From JAGQOZ01 sp041399205 (lineage in GTDB: Bacteria; Planctomycetota; Planctomycetia; Pirellulales; Pirellulaceae), in contig JAWKTK010000040.1 of the NCBI GenBank assembly GCA_041399205.1, forward strand, positions 1 to 26,113: a DNA stretch of 26,113 bases, read 5' to 3'. Position numbers and translations under genes: made by a program. The notes under the pieces are model-generated. The model was not told the origin of the DNA, did not search any database, and saw only the letters and a program-made list of their open reading frames with translations. Positions 17,286-25,371 of this stretch are shown piece after piece; positions within the stretch are counted from its first letter, which is position 1; the number at the start of each line of letters is the position of its first letter.

Positions 17286-17619
17286 TCTTCGTGCCCTGTC
17301 CGATCTTCGACACGCAAGAACTTTATTCTACCTGCGTTCGCATAGCCGCCAATGTAATGTTAAACAACTTAAATACGGACCAGCGGGACGCATTACGACA
17401 CGACACAGAATCCCCAAACAGGACAAGAAGTCAATGAATGTCGACGTGCCGAGAGTCGTCCACGCAAGAAGAGTGCTGACGCGAATTCAAAAGGCGCATG
17501 CGAACATCGCGCGGACAAGGACGATTGTTTTCCGGATGGCACCGCTTGGTGCCAATGGCCGCGGTGATAGACGTAATGCGGCCCAGAAACAGAAAGCAAG
17601 AAGCCAAGAGGTCACCCAG
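17286..17619. other. Intergenic region with a hairpin
   Basis: This gap of about 330 bases lies between the glgB terminator and the pentapeptide gene and should hold the latter's promoter. A perfect inverted repeat TGGCACC-GCTT-GGTGCCA lies at 17537-17554 without an adjacent T run, so it is not a standard terminator. Overlapping short open frames on both strands show no protein-like composition or ribosome site. Confidence 0.45.
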
Positions 17620-17653
17620 AAAAACAAACAAGCGGGTTCATCTGAACCCGCTT
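17620..17653 (-). terminator. Rho-independent terminator of glgB
   Basis: On the minus strand AAGCGGGTTCA (17653-17643) pairs perfectly with TGAACCCGCTT (17640-17630), followed by a T-rich tail TTTGTTTT. It lies 30 bases after the glgB stop. Confidence 0.9.
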
Positions 17654-17682
17654 GCTTGATGAATTCAATTTGACAAAGGCAT

Positions 17683-19926
17683 CTATTCTGGTTTGAAGAT
17701 TACCGTAGCCAACGGAGGCAGTTTGACTTGGATCGAATAGGGACGGCCATGCCATTCCACTTCTTCTGCCGAAACGCCGGGGTAGTTACCCAGGTTGGAA
17801 CCACCGTAGTGCGAAGAATCCGAATTGAACTTTTCTTGGTACCAGCCCAGCTGAGGCACGCCGATGCGATGGGATTCTCGAGGCACCGGTGTGAAGTTCA
17901 TGGCCACCAGAACCGTGTCATTCGGGTCCTTGCCTTTTCGCAAGAAGGCCAAAACACTTTCGTCCGCACTTTGGCAGTCGATCCATTCGAATCCTTCGCC
18001 CACAAAATCTTGTTCGTATAACGCAGGTTCATTTTGGATCAGCAGGTTCAAGTCGCGAATCATCTTTTGCACGCCTTGGTGCATTTCCCATTGCAGTAGA
18101 TCCCACTGCAAGCTGTCATCACAATTCCATTCGTTCCATTGACCGAATTCACTGCCCATGAACAGCAATTTCTTGCCCGGATGCGTCCACATGTAGCTGT
18201 ACAGCAAACGCAGGTTGGCATTCTTTTGCCATAGGTCACCCGGCATTTGATCCAGCAAAGAACCTTTGCCGTGCACCACTTCATCATGCGAAAGTGGCAG
18301 GCAGAAGTTTTCGGTGAAGGCATAGATCATGCTGAAGGTCAATTCGTTGTGATGGTAACGGCGGTGGATCGGATCGTCACGCATATAGCGAAGCGTGTCG
18401 TTCATCCAGCCCATATTCCATTTCAATGAAAAACCTAAACCGCCCGTGAACGTCGGTCTGGAGACTCCGCCCCACGCCGTAGATTCTTCGGCAATGGTCA
18501 ATACGCCGGGGAATTGAGCGTGCGCTTGTTCGTTGAATTCTTTCAGCAAGGAAATGGCTTCCAGATTTTCTCGTCCGCCATACTGATTGGGAATCCACTG
18601 ACCATCTTCGCGGCTGTAGTCCAAATACAACATGGACGCCACCGCGTCGACTCGCAAGCCATCAATATGATACTTGTCCAGCCAGAACAGGGCGTTGGAC
18701 AAGAGGAAGTTGCGAACTTCACTTCGGCCGTAATTGAAAATCAGCGTGCCCCAGTCGGGATGTTCGCCTTGTCTGGGATCTTCATGTTCGTATAGTGCCG
18801 AACCATCGAAGCGTCTGAGACCGTGATCATCTTTGGGGAAGTGGGCCGGGACCCAATCCAGGATGACACCGATGCCGCGGCTGTGCAAATAGTTGACCAT
18901 GTACATGAAGTCTTCCGGCGAACCGTAGCGGCTGGTGGCGGCAAAGTAGCCGACCGTTTGGTAGCCCCAGCTGCCGGTAAACGGATGTTCGCTGACTGGC
19001 ATCATTTCGACGTGCGTGAAGCCCATATCCGAACAGTAGTCGCCCAGTTGTTTAGCTAGTTCGCGATATCCGATCCAGCCCGACGGATTGTTGGGATCTT
19101 TTCGCCAACTACCCAAGTGAACTTCATAGATATTGACGGGACGTTCCAGCCAATTCGTATCCGCTCGGCGTTGCATCCAGTGTTGGTCGGACCAAGTGAA
19201 AGCGTCTAAGTCGGCCACAATGGAAGCGGTTCGCGGCGGAACTTCGGCGGCAAAACCAACCGGGTCCGTCTTGTCCACGTAGTGGCCGTTTTGGTTTACG
19301 CGAAACTTATAGACACTACCGACGTCCAGATCAGGAATAAACAATTCCCAGACGCCGCTAGGAATATGTTTTCGCATAGGATGCCGACGGCCATCCCATT
19401 GATTGAAGTCACCGACGATGGCCACGCCCTTGGCGTTAGGAGCCCAGACGGCAAAATTGACGCCGGTCACGCCATCAATCGTGCGAACATGCGCACCCAG
19501 CTTGTCGTACGCTCGCCAATGGCGACCTTCGCCAATCAAGTAGAGGTCAAATTCCGACAGCAATGGCGAAAACGCGTATGGATCATGCATTTTGGTCGTT
19601 CGTCCTGTATGGTCTTCCACGTGTAATTCGTATCTTGGTCCGCGTTCGTCATGCAACCAAGGGACTATTGCTTCGTACAATCCCGATGGGTGAATCCGAC
19701 GCATTGCCTGCTTTCGAGCTTCACCGCCTGCGGTCACCCAAGCCTGCTTGGAATGAGGCAAGTAGGCTCGAACCGCCAACGACTTCTCACCTCGATTCTC
19801 GACCAAATGGGGGCCTAGCAGCTCGAACGGGTTCTCATGACAACCTTGAACTAAGGCTCCTATACTCTCTAATTTAACGGCATTATGCACCAGAATCTCC
19901 TTCGGCGTTATCGTAGGCAAGGTCAT
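17683..19926 (-). CDS. glgB: 1,4-alpha-glucan branching enzyme (GH13)
   Basis: GlgB forms the alpha-1,6 branches of glycogen by cutting an alpha-1,4 chain and moving it to a C6 hydroxyl; it acts in the cytoplasm. This 747-residue protein has an N-terminal extra domain (to about 120), a CBM48 domain (VNFAVWAPNAKGVAIVGDFN region), a GH13 barrel and a C-terminal beta domain. All catalytic residues are present: nucleophile Asp427 in GLRVDAVASMLYLDY, acid/base Glu480 in TIAEESTAWGG, and transition-state stabiliser Asp548 in LPLSHDEVVHGKGS. PVSEHPFTGSWGYQ and MGSEFGQWNEW are further hallmarks. ATG 19926 (MTLPTITPKEI) is preferred over an upstream TTG at 19944; neither has a good ribosome site. The gene stands without glgA, glgC or glgP beside it, downstream of the RNase H-like gene on the same strand with a gap of 116 bases. 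Confidence 0.97.
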   Translation of the reverse strand: MTLPTITPKEILVHNAVKLESIGALVQGCHENPFELLGPHLVENRGEKSLAVRAYLPHSKQAWVTAGGEARKQAMRRIHPSGLYEAIVPWLHDERGPRYELHVEDHTGRTTKMHDPYAFSPLLSEFDLYLIGEGRHWRAYDKLGAHVRTIDGVTGVNFAVWAPNAKGVAIVGDFNQWDGRRHPMRKHIPSGVWELFIPDLDVGSVYKFRVNQNGHYVDKTDPVGFAAEVPPRTASIVADLDAFTWSDQHWMQRRADTNWLERPVNIYEVHLGSWRKDPNNPSGWIGYRELAKQLGDYCSDMGFTHVEMMPVSEHPFTGSWGYQTVGYFAATSRYGSPEDFMYMVNYLHSRGIGVILDWVPAHFPKDDHGLRRFDGSALYEHEDPRQGEHPDWGTLIFNYGRSEVRNFLLSNALFWLDKYHIDGLRVDAVASMLYLDYSREDGQWIPNQYGGRENLEAISLLKEFNEQAHAQFPGVLTIAEESTAWGGVSRPTFTGGLGFSLKWNMGWMNDTLRYMRDDPIHRRYHHNELTFSMIYAFTENFCLPLSHDEVVHGKGSLLDQMPGDLWQKNANLRLLYSYMWTHPGKKLLFMGSEFGQWNEWNCDDSLQWDLLQWEMHQGVQKMIRDLNLLIQNEPALYEQDFVGEGFEWIDCQSADESVLAFLRKGKDPNDTVLVAMNFTPVPRESHRIGVPQLGWYQEKFNSDSSHYGGSNLGNYPGVSAEEVEWHGRPYSIQVKLPPLATVIFKPE

Positions 19927-20042
19927 TGCGAGTGAAAAAAGCAAACTTTGACGGTGAGGGGCTTGAGGGGTGGGGAATCACGAATAACAGTGTTTCCGGC
20001 GTTCCGCATGGATCCGGCTTCGAATGCGGTTGGGATGTAGGG

Positions 20043-20627
20043 CTACGCTCCCGTGATCGAAGCGGTCCGCAGCGGCACGGTGTTTCGAACGGCATCGCGA
20101 ACTCGATGAAGCCAGTTGGAAAAGGACGAAGTTTCGCGAGCCTTGGCCGAATCTTCGGAAGGAGGCAACTGATGGCGGTTCGTTGCGACGGGCACTTCCG
20201 CGAGTGTCTCCGACGGAGCTAGATGACCAGAATCAAAACGCCACATCCGGCAGTCGACAGAATGGTATTTCATGGCATGATCGATTCGACGCCACAGGTC
20301 GCTATTCTTAATCGGAACCTTCCGACCGAATTGTTCCCACTGCCAACCGTTGGTTCGCCACTGATCTAAACCGCGGCGAAATCCCAAGCTCACTCGGCGA
20401 CTCGGCGTCACCAACGTGACACGAGACGGTTGGTCCAACGCCTCTAATCCGCGAACCACCGCCAATAGCTCCAGACGTTCGCCTTCCGTATCCATCTCTT
20501 CATCGGCCGCTTCGACGATGGTTTCGCCGTCGACCGATTCCAATAAGAAATGCCAACGTCCTCCTGAACCCTGTTCGCAGTCCGTCGCCTCCGACAATAG
20601 CAAAAAGTGGGGACGATTCTGAACCAT
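20043..20627 (-). CDS. RNase H-fold protein lacking catalytic aspartates
   Basis: This protein of 194 residues looks like an RNase HI fold over residues about 1-130. ERLELLAVVRGLEAL (50-64) matches the helix with the catalytic Glu of RNase HI (Glu53 here), and VTLVTPSRRVSLGFRRGLDQW...NGWQW (70-97) matches the VTLTTDSQYVxxG...NW...GW block. The catalytic Asp of that second block is Pro75 here. The first-strand Asp is replaced by Ser12 or Glu13 in LLLSEATDCEQGSGG. The fourth acidic site, normally followed by a His-rich loop, is not seen; the C-terminus is a basic/polar tail instead. Hydrolysis of RNA in hybrids therefore seems unlikely, while nucleic-acid binding is possible. ATG 20627 is chosen because AGGTG lies just upstream; a TTG at 20654 would add nine residues. 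Same strand as glgB, possibly co-transcribed. Confidence 0.7.
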   Translation of the reverse strand: MVQNRPHFLLLSEATDCEQGSGGRWHFLLESVDGETIVEAADEEMDTEGERLELLAVVRGLEALDQPSRVTLVTPSRRVSLGFRRGLDQWRTNGWQWEQFGRKVPIKNSDLWRRIDHAMKYHSVDCRMWRFDSGHLAPSETLAEVPVATNRHQLPPSEDSAKARETSSFSNWLHRVRDAVRNTVPLRTASITGA

Positions 20628-20929
20628 GCGGCACCTAAAATCAAGTTTCAACAACCCTCAAAACGATAGCAGCTAGCACGCGAGTGCTATCAGTAGTTGC
20701 CTTATCGTCAATCATTGCCTTGCCGGTACAGTAGAAACTGGCGGAAAACTCAAAAGTTTCATACGTCCATTTCGAACCCTGTTTTCGTCAAGCGAAAGGA
20801 CGATCCGCGCGATACAACGAATCGGCGTCTTAACACTTGCCAGTGCGCCCCGTTGTTTCCTTGTCGAATTTGCCGACTTTGATTACTGTCAGAATACTCC
20901 GGGGGGACGGAACAGACAGCGAGGCCAAC
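20628..20929. other. Divergent intergenic region before the metzincin gene
   Basis: This 302-base gap separates the RNase H-like gene (minus) from the giant protease gene (plus). The protease frame is open back to a TTG at 20837, but the upstream residues are unlike the basic N-termini seen in LEPR-XLL proteins. No clear promoter hexamers were found. Confidence 0.45.
20921..20924 (+). promoter_or_regulatory. Ribosome binding site deciding the metzincin gene start
   Basis: GAGG lies 5 bases before ATG 20930, giving an N-terminus of MRHLGTGENVRQALESLQ followed by the LEPR-XLL-like motif at residues 40-47. Confidence 0.5.
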
Positions 20930-23900
20930 ATGCGACATCTGGGAACCGGCGAAAACGTTCGCCAAGCCCTTGAATCACTCCAGCATTTTTTTCGAACCAA
21001 CCGGACAACTCGACAAAGCGGCCCGCATCGGCTTTGCTGTGAAGCACTGGAAGATCGCTGCCTGTTGGCAATCGATCTGACCAGTTTCGAATGGCAATCG
21101 AATTCGCTGCCCAGTTCGCTGGAAGAACGATCGCCGGATCGAATCGAAGAAATCGGTTTTGATACGAAACGATTGTATTACGGAGACCAAACGATCGAAA
21201 TGGTCTGGGAGCCGCTGGAAGAACAAACGCTGGAAGACCACAACCACAACGATTCGCTACAACCGCGTTCGTCGCAATTGGAATCGGCACTTGCCGCCAT
21301 CCCCGGTCTGCCGCTGCTGCACAGCTTACCCGGCGCGGCGGCGAAAGTCTTCTTGGACTTTGACAGCAACTTCGAACCATCATGGGGTGGCAATTCCAAC
21401 GTCTATACGCCACCGTACGATATTGACGGTGATCCTGATTCGTTTAGCGACCAAGAGTTGCGGAATATTCGCGAGATTTGGCAGCGAGTGGCCGAGGACT
21501 ACGCGCCGTTCAATATTGATGTGACCACGGCAGATCCAACGGACAGCAAAACGGTTTTGCGGCAAGCGATCTCGGCCGACGACAACCGGATTCGCACGTA
21601 TTATTTTCGGCATGCATTTGAAGTCGACAACGCCAGCCAAGTCAGTCAACTGACCGTGCAGTTGCTACGAGACGACGGTGCGGCCGTTTATCTGAATGGA
21701 CAGGAAGTGGTACGAGACAACTTGCCTGCGAACGCGGGCTTTGACACACTGGCCAACGGCACGGCAAGTGGTTCGGCAGAGAGTCGCTTTTTATCGTTTT
21801 ACATTTCGCCGGATCGGGTAGTGGATGTCACCAATGTGCTGGCCGTGGAAGTGCATCAAGCGTCGGACATACCAGCAGTGACGTCGGTTTTGGATTTGCG
21901 TTTGGTCGGCACGGTTGCGGGACAAGCGAATTCGGAATTGGTGGCGGCAGAATCGGAGTGGCGCTATCTGGACGACGGTTCGAACCAAGGCACTGCTTGG
22001 CGCGAAGCCGACTTCAACGATGCCAACTGGCCCCTTGGCGAATCGAAATTTGGCTACGGTGACGCTCCGGGAACGGTCCATGTCGCCATCGGCGGTTCTT
22101 CGAACGATTGGTTTGGCGGCGGCGCCGGTGGTGTCGCGTTTGTGGGCTCGTTCGGCATGAGTCGACGAGAAGTGGTGTACGTTTTTGCCGAAAGCGTTGG
22201 CAACAGCACACAAAGTATTGCCGAAGCGTCTTCGCACGAAGCAGGCCATGCATTTGGTCTGGCGCATCAGAGCCTGTTTGATTCCGATACGGGCGAAGAA
22301 TTGGAAGAATATCATCCGGGCGAAGGTAACTGGGCGCCCATCATGGGCGTGTCGTACGGCAAAGCGCTTAGCACTTGGCATTTGGGGCCGACCAACAGTG
22401 TGAATTCGCGGCAAGACGATATGCGGATCATTGGATCTTCAGGGAACGGTTTTGGGCTTCGCGAAGATGACTTCGGCGATACGTCCAATTCGGCGGCCGA
22501 ACTGGTCGACGCCGTGCATCGCATCCAAGTGGACGGCGTGATTGAACGCAACAATGATGTGGACGCCTTTACGTTCGAATTGGATCCTTCGCAATCCGGT
22601 ATTTCGGTGCGACTGGACGTTGCGGAAGTGGGCAACAACCTGGATGCCGTGTTGGAACTCCAAGACGCAACGGGACAAACCATCATGTCCGACGCGCCAG
22701 CAACCAGCTTTGGCGCTAAGTTGGAAACGGCATTGCCGCCCGGCCGCTACACGCTGCTGGTGAAGCCAGAAAGCGAATATGGTCGAGTGGGCCAGTATCG
22801 GTTGACCGGCAGTGTGGACGCACCGACGCAAACGGAAATCGAATTCGGTCCGTCCGTGATTCCTGGCAGTTTGGCTTATCACAGCGGACCGTTGTTGGGC
22901 GCCATCAATTATCCCAACGATACCGACGACTATCAGCTGTCGCTCGCGGCGGGTCAATTCGTCGCAGCGGTTCTCACGCCGCTAGACGCTGCTGCGTCGC
23001 TGCAGATAGAGATGGTGGAAACAGGGCAGAAAGTCGCCGCAGTGCGAGCGGGCCAGGCGATTCGACTACCTTCGTTTCGAACCGATGGTGCACCGTTGAC
23101 GTTGCGAATCTCTGGCGATCGGGCCACCGACTATCAATTGCAGTTGGCGTTGAATTCAGAAATCGAATTTCCCGGCACGACCGACCAACATTCACTTGTC
23201 ATCGACGCCGCCTTTGCCGACGGATTGAGCAATAAACGCACCGTGGTGGGAAGTGCCAACGGCCCGTTTGATGCCGCGGAAACGCTGGTTTCTTCGGGAG
23301 CTGCCTGGAAGTATTCCGATGCGGGAACGAATTTGGGAACCGCCTGGCGCAGCACCAACTACGACGATTCGAACTGGAACGTCGGCATCGGCCAATTCGG
23401 TTACGGCGATGGCGATGAACAGACGTTGTTGAACGAATTGGACGGTCGAGGCAATCGAATTCGTACGTTCTACTTTCGACACGAATTTGACATTTTTGAC
23501 CTGGAACGGCTGAGAACGCTGGCGTTGCATTTGCTGGTGGATGACGGTGCGGCGGTGTATTTGAATGGTCGCGAAATCCGTCGAGACAACTTGGCGGCCA
23601 ACGCAACTTACAACACGCTGGCCGACGAAACCGCCAACGAACGCGAATTCTTCCTGTCCGCCGTTGATCCGGCGTTGCTGCAAAACGGTCGCAATGTTTT
23701 GGCTGTCGAGGTACATCAAACGTCGGATACCAGTTCCGACGTCAGTTTTCAATTGATGCTGACCGCCAATGATCAACCAACCGAAGCGGACGTGACCGAC
23801 GTTATTGCCGAAACCAGTCGCTGGAGTTATTGGGCCAGCGCTGATGCTCCGGACACCGCTTGGACAAGCGTCTCATTCAACGACCAAGCGTGGAATACCG

Positions 23901-23935
23901 GAGTGGCGAATTCAGGCTACGGAACAATGTTGTGA
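20930..23935 (+). CDS. LEPR-XLL metzincin-like surface protease with inserted repeats, 5' part
   Basis: This is the N-terminal part (about 1,000 residues) of a protein of about 1,450. The N-terminus is basic, then LEDRCLLA at 40-47 (LEPR-XLL variant). A zinc metalloprotease domain starts near 139 (KVFLDFDSNFEPSWGG). It has the full metzincin motif HEAGHAFGLAH (His436, Glu437, His440, His446) and a Met-turn IMGVSYG (Met472), so it should be catalytically competent if folded. Residues 204-378 interrupt this domain with a repeat containing NRIRTYYFRHAF, DDGAAVYLNGQEVVRDN, LAVEVHQASD and then GTAWREADFND, FGYGD. After the protease come a PPC-like domain (about 505-625, NNDVDAFTFELDPSQSG), a second PPC-like region, and two further repeats. 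The frame ends at 23935 because of local frameshifts; TAC GGA at 23918-23923 is the last clearly correct coding. Confidence 0.85.
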   Translation: MRHLGTGENVRQALESLQHFFRTNRTTRQSGPHRLCCEALEDRCLLAIDLTSFEWQSNSLPSSLEERSPDRIEEIGFDTKRLYYGDQTIEMVWEPLEEQTLEDHNHNDSLQPRSSQLESALAAIPGLPLLHSLPGAAAKVFLDFDSNFEPSWGGNSNVYTPPYDIDGDPDSFSDQELRNIREIWQRVAEDYAPFNIDVTTADPTDSKTVLRQAISADDNRIRTYYFRHAFEVDNASQVSQLTVQLLRDDGAAVYLNGQEVVRDNLPANAGFDTLANGTASGSAESRFLSFYISPDRVVDVTNVLAVEVHQASDIPAVTSVLDLRLVGTVAGQANSELVAAESEWRYLDDGSNQGTAWREADFNDANWPLGESKFGYGDAPGTVHVAIGGSSNDWFGGGAGGVAFVGSFGMSRREVVYVFAESVGNSTQSIAEASSHEAGHAFGLAHQSLFDSDTGEELEEYHPGEGNWAPIMGVSYGKALSTWHLGPTNSVNSRQDDMRIIGSSGNGFGLREDDFGDTSNSAAELVDAVHRIQVDGVIERNNDVDAFTFELDPSQSGISVRLDVAEVGNNLDAVLELQDATGQTIMSDAPATSFGAKLETALPPGRYTLLVKPESEYGRVGQYRLTGSVDAPTQTEIEFGPSVIPGSLAYHSGPLLGAINYPNDTDDYQLSLAAGQFVAAVLTPLDAAASLQIEMVETGQKVAAVRAGQAIRLPSFRTDGAPLTLRISGDRATDYQLQLALNSEIEFPGTTDQHSLVIDAAFADGLSNKRTVVGSANGPFDAAETLVSSGAAWKYSDAGTNLGTAWRSTNYDDSNWNVGIGQFGYGDGDEQTLLNELDGRGNRIRTFYFRHEFDIFDLERLRTLALHLLVDDGAAVYLNGREIRRDNLAANATYNTLADETANEREFFLSAVDPALLQNGRNVLAVEVHQTSDTSSDVSFQLMLTANDQPTEADVTDVIAETSRWSYWASADAPDTAWTSVSFNDQAWNTGVANSGYGTML
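21539..22063 (+). repeat. Circularly permuted jelly-roll repeat inserted in the protease domain
   Basis: This 525-base (175-codon) segment lies between FNIDVTTADP and APGTVHVAIGGSS. It carries the second half of the repeat unit (YFRHxF...DDGAAVYLNG...EVHQ) followed by the first half (WRYLDDGSNQGTAWR...FGYGD), the reverse of the order in the downstream copies. Confidence 0.75.
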
Positions 23936-24295
23936 ACGCACCGTGCTGCCCACTTCCGACGCCAACCGGCAAAAATTCGCACTTTTGTTTTCGTCAGACC
24001 TTTGATGCGAATCAGCTAGGACGAGTCGCCGAAATATTGGGCCGCATCAAATTCGACGACGGCGCCGCCGTCTATTTGAACGGCACCGAAGTCTTTCGAC
24101 AAAACTTGGCGACGGACGCCGGATATCGCGACTTTGCCTTGGGCAATCGCAGTGGCGAAGATGCATTTGACGAATTTGAAATCCCGTTGAATCTGATTCG
24201 ACCCGGTGACAACGTGATTGCGGCCGAAGTCCATCAAACGTCCGACACCAGTTCGGACGTCAGCTTTCAATTGAGCCTGCGTGCAATTGCTGAAT
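23262..24295 (+). repeat. Two tandem jelly-roll repeats, unit 516 bases
   Basis: Copies start near the Trp codons at 23306 (AWKYSDAGTNLGTAWR) and 23822 (SRWSYWASADAPDTAW), exactly 516 bases (172 codons) apart. Both carry GYG, F-x-FR-x-x-F, DDGAAVYLNG and AxEVHQTSDTSSDVSFQL. The second copy contains the frameshift cluster at 23921-23991. Confidence 0.8.
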
Positions 24296-25281
24296 TGCCA
24301 GAAATCGATTCCTATGCGTTCACCATCGCGGCAGAACAAGTCAATTTGCCGCTGGATATCTTTTTGACGGGCAGCCAAGACGCATCGTTTGCCGCGTCGC
24401 TGCTGGAAGTGGTCGATGCCAATGACAATGTATTGGCAGTCGGACAAGCATCGGCCGATGCGGAAATCGATTTGGCCGTTTTGAATTGGGTGCCTCGCTT
24501 GGCGGGCCCATATCGGATTCGCTTTTCGACAGAACGTCAAGGTGATTACGCTATCATGGTGCTGCCCAGCGGCCAATCAGAACATACGATCGCTGACGAA
24601 GCGCCCGCATTATCGCTCGTCCCGAATGTCCTGCTGCTCGGAGCCGTCTCGGCCGAACATCCGTCGGACACGTACGTGCTGCCCGCCACGGCCAATCAGC
24701 CTGTCACGCTGACGTTAGAAACAGAGGGGCGGTGGACGGGGCTGTCCGGCGATTTGGCGGTACAGTTGCTAGTGTCAGATTCCAGTGGCAACCTGTTGGC
24801 GGTCAGCTCGGGTGATGATTTGCAACAAACTTTGCGATTCACGCCCACGGCAACGCAGGCGTATTCTGTGGAAGTGGTGCGGCAAGCGGGACGTGGCGAT
24901 TACGTCTTACAGTGGACTGATTCGATCGAGACAAACGGAGACTTGAATCAAGATGGAATCGTTAACGCCGCCGATATTGATTTGCTGGCGGTGGCAATTC
25001 GAAATGAATCGAATCGGTTCGATCTAAATGATGACGGAGTGACCAACGAAGTGGATCGATTGTTCTTGCTGCAACAGATTTTGGGCACTTCGTTTGGAGA
25101 TGCAAATCTGGACGGACTATTTAACTCGACCGATCTGGTGATGGTCTTCACGGCCGGCGAATATGAAGACGCTTCGCCACTGAATTCCACTTGGTCTACG
25201 GGCGATTGGAACGGCGATGGAGAATTTGGCACGTCCGATTTGGTGGCCGCGTTTCAGGCCGGTGGATATCAAGCGAATTAA
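23938..25281 (+). CDS. LEPR-XLL metzincin-like surface protein, 3' part (repeat, PPC-like, dockerin-like)
   Basis: This is the continuation of the protease gene after frameshifts; it has no start of its own with a ribosome site. It is open in frame 1 from before 23938, but clearly correct coding in this frame begins at FRQTFDANQL (about 23989). It completes the third jelly-roll repeat (DDGAAVYLNGTEVFRQN, AAEVHQTSDTSSDVSFQL). PPC-like sandwich domains follow (IDSYAFTIAAEQVNLPLDIF; SDTYVLPATANQPVTLTLET). The C-terminus holds four dockerin-like loops (GDLNQDGIVNAAD, DLNDDGVTNEVD, GDANLDGLFNSTD, GDWNGDGEFGTSD) and stops at GGYQAN without a PEP-CTERM tail. PPC domains are common C-terminal extensions of secreted proteases, which fits the metzincin at the other end. 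Confidence 0.82.
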   Translation, partial: APCCPLPTPTGKNSHFCFRQTFDANQLGRVAEILGRIKFDDGAAVYLNGTEVFRQNLATDAGYRDFALGNRSGEDAFDEFEIPLNLIRPGDNVIAAEVHQTSDTSSDVSFQLSLRAIAELPEIDSYAFTIAAEQVNLPLDIFLTGSQDASFAASLLEVVDANDNVLAVGQASADAEIDLAVLNWVPRLAGPYRIRFSTERQGDYAIMVLPSGQSEHTIADEAPALSLVPNVLLLGAVSAEHPSDTYVLPATANQPVTLTLETEGRWTGLSGDLAVQLLVSDSSGNLLAVSSGDDLQQTLRFTPTATQAYSVEVVRQAGRGDYVLQWTDSIETNGDLNQDGIVNAADIDLLAVAIRNESNRFDLNDDGVTNEVDRLFLLQQILGTSFGDANLDGLFNSTDLVMVFTAGEYEDASPLNSTWSTGDWNGDGEFGTSDLVAAFQAGGYQAN

Positions 25282-25371
25282 CGTTGGCGGGGCAGATTCG
25301 CTTCAAGGCTTCTCTCACGAGACGCGTTTGGTATCATGTGGGCTCTATATTTTGGAACAGGAGCAACCCAC

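Noticed and set aside
17431..17631. 66-residue minus-strand frame in the 17.3-17.6 kb gap
   Set aside because: It starts inside the glgB terminator tail, overlaps another frame on the same strand, and has no recognisable feature.
17038..17673. 211-residue plus-strand open frame across the gap before glgB
   Set aside because: It overlaps the signal-peptide end of the pentapeptide gene and the glgB terminator, and its Arg/Lys-rich product has no domain or ribosome site.
20837..20929. TTG start extending the metzincin gene by 31 residues
   Set aside because: ATG 20930 has a GAGG ribosome site at good spacing and gives an N-terminus of the usual LEPR-XLL length; the extension has neither.
21791..22414. 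Long minus-strand open frames antisense to the protease gene
   Set aside because: They are frame shadows; the plus strand encodes the metzincin zinc motif in this stretch.
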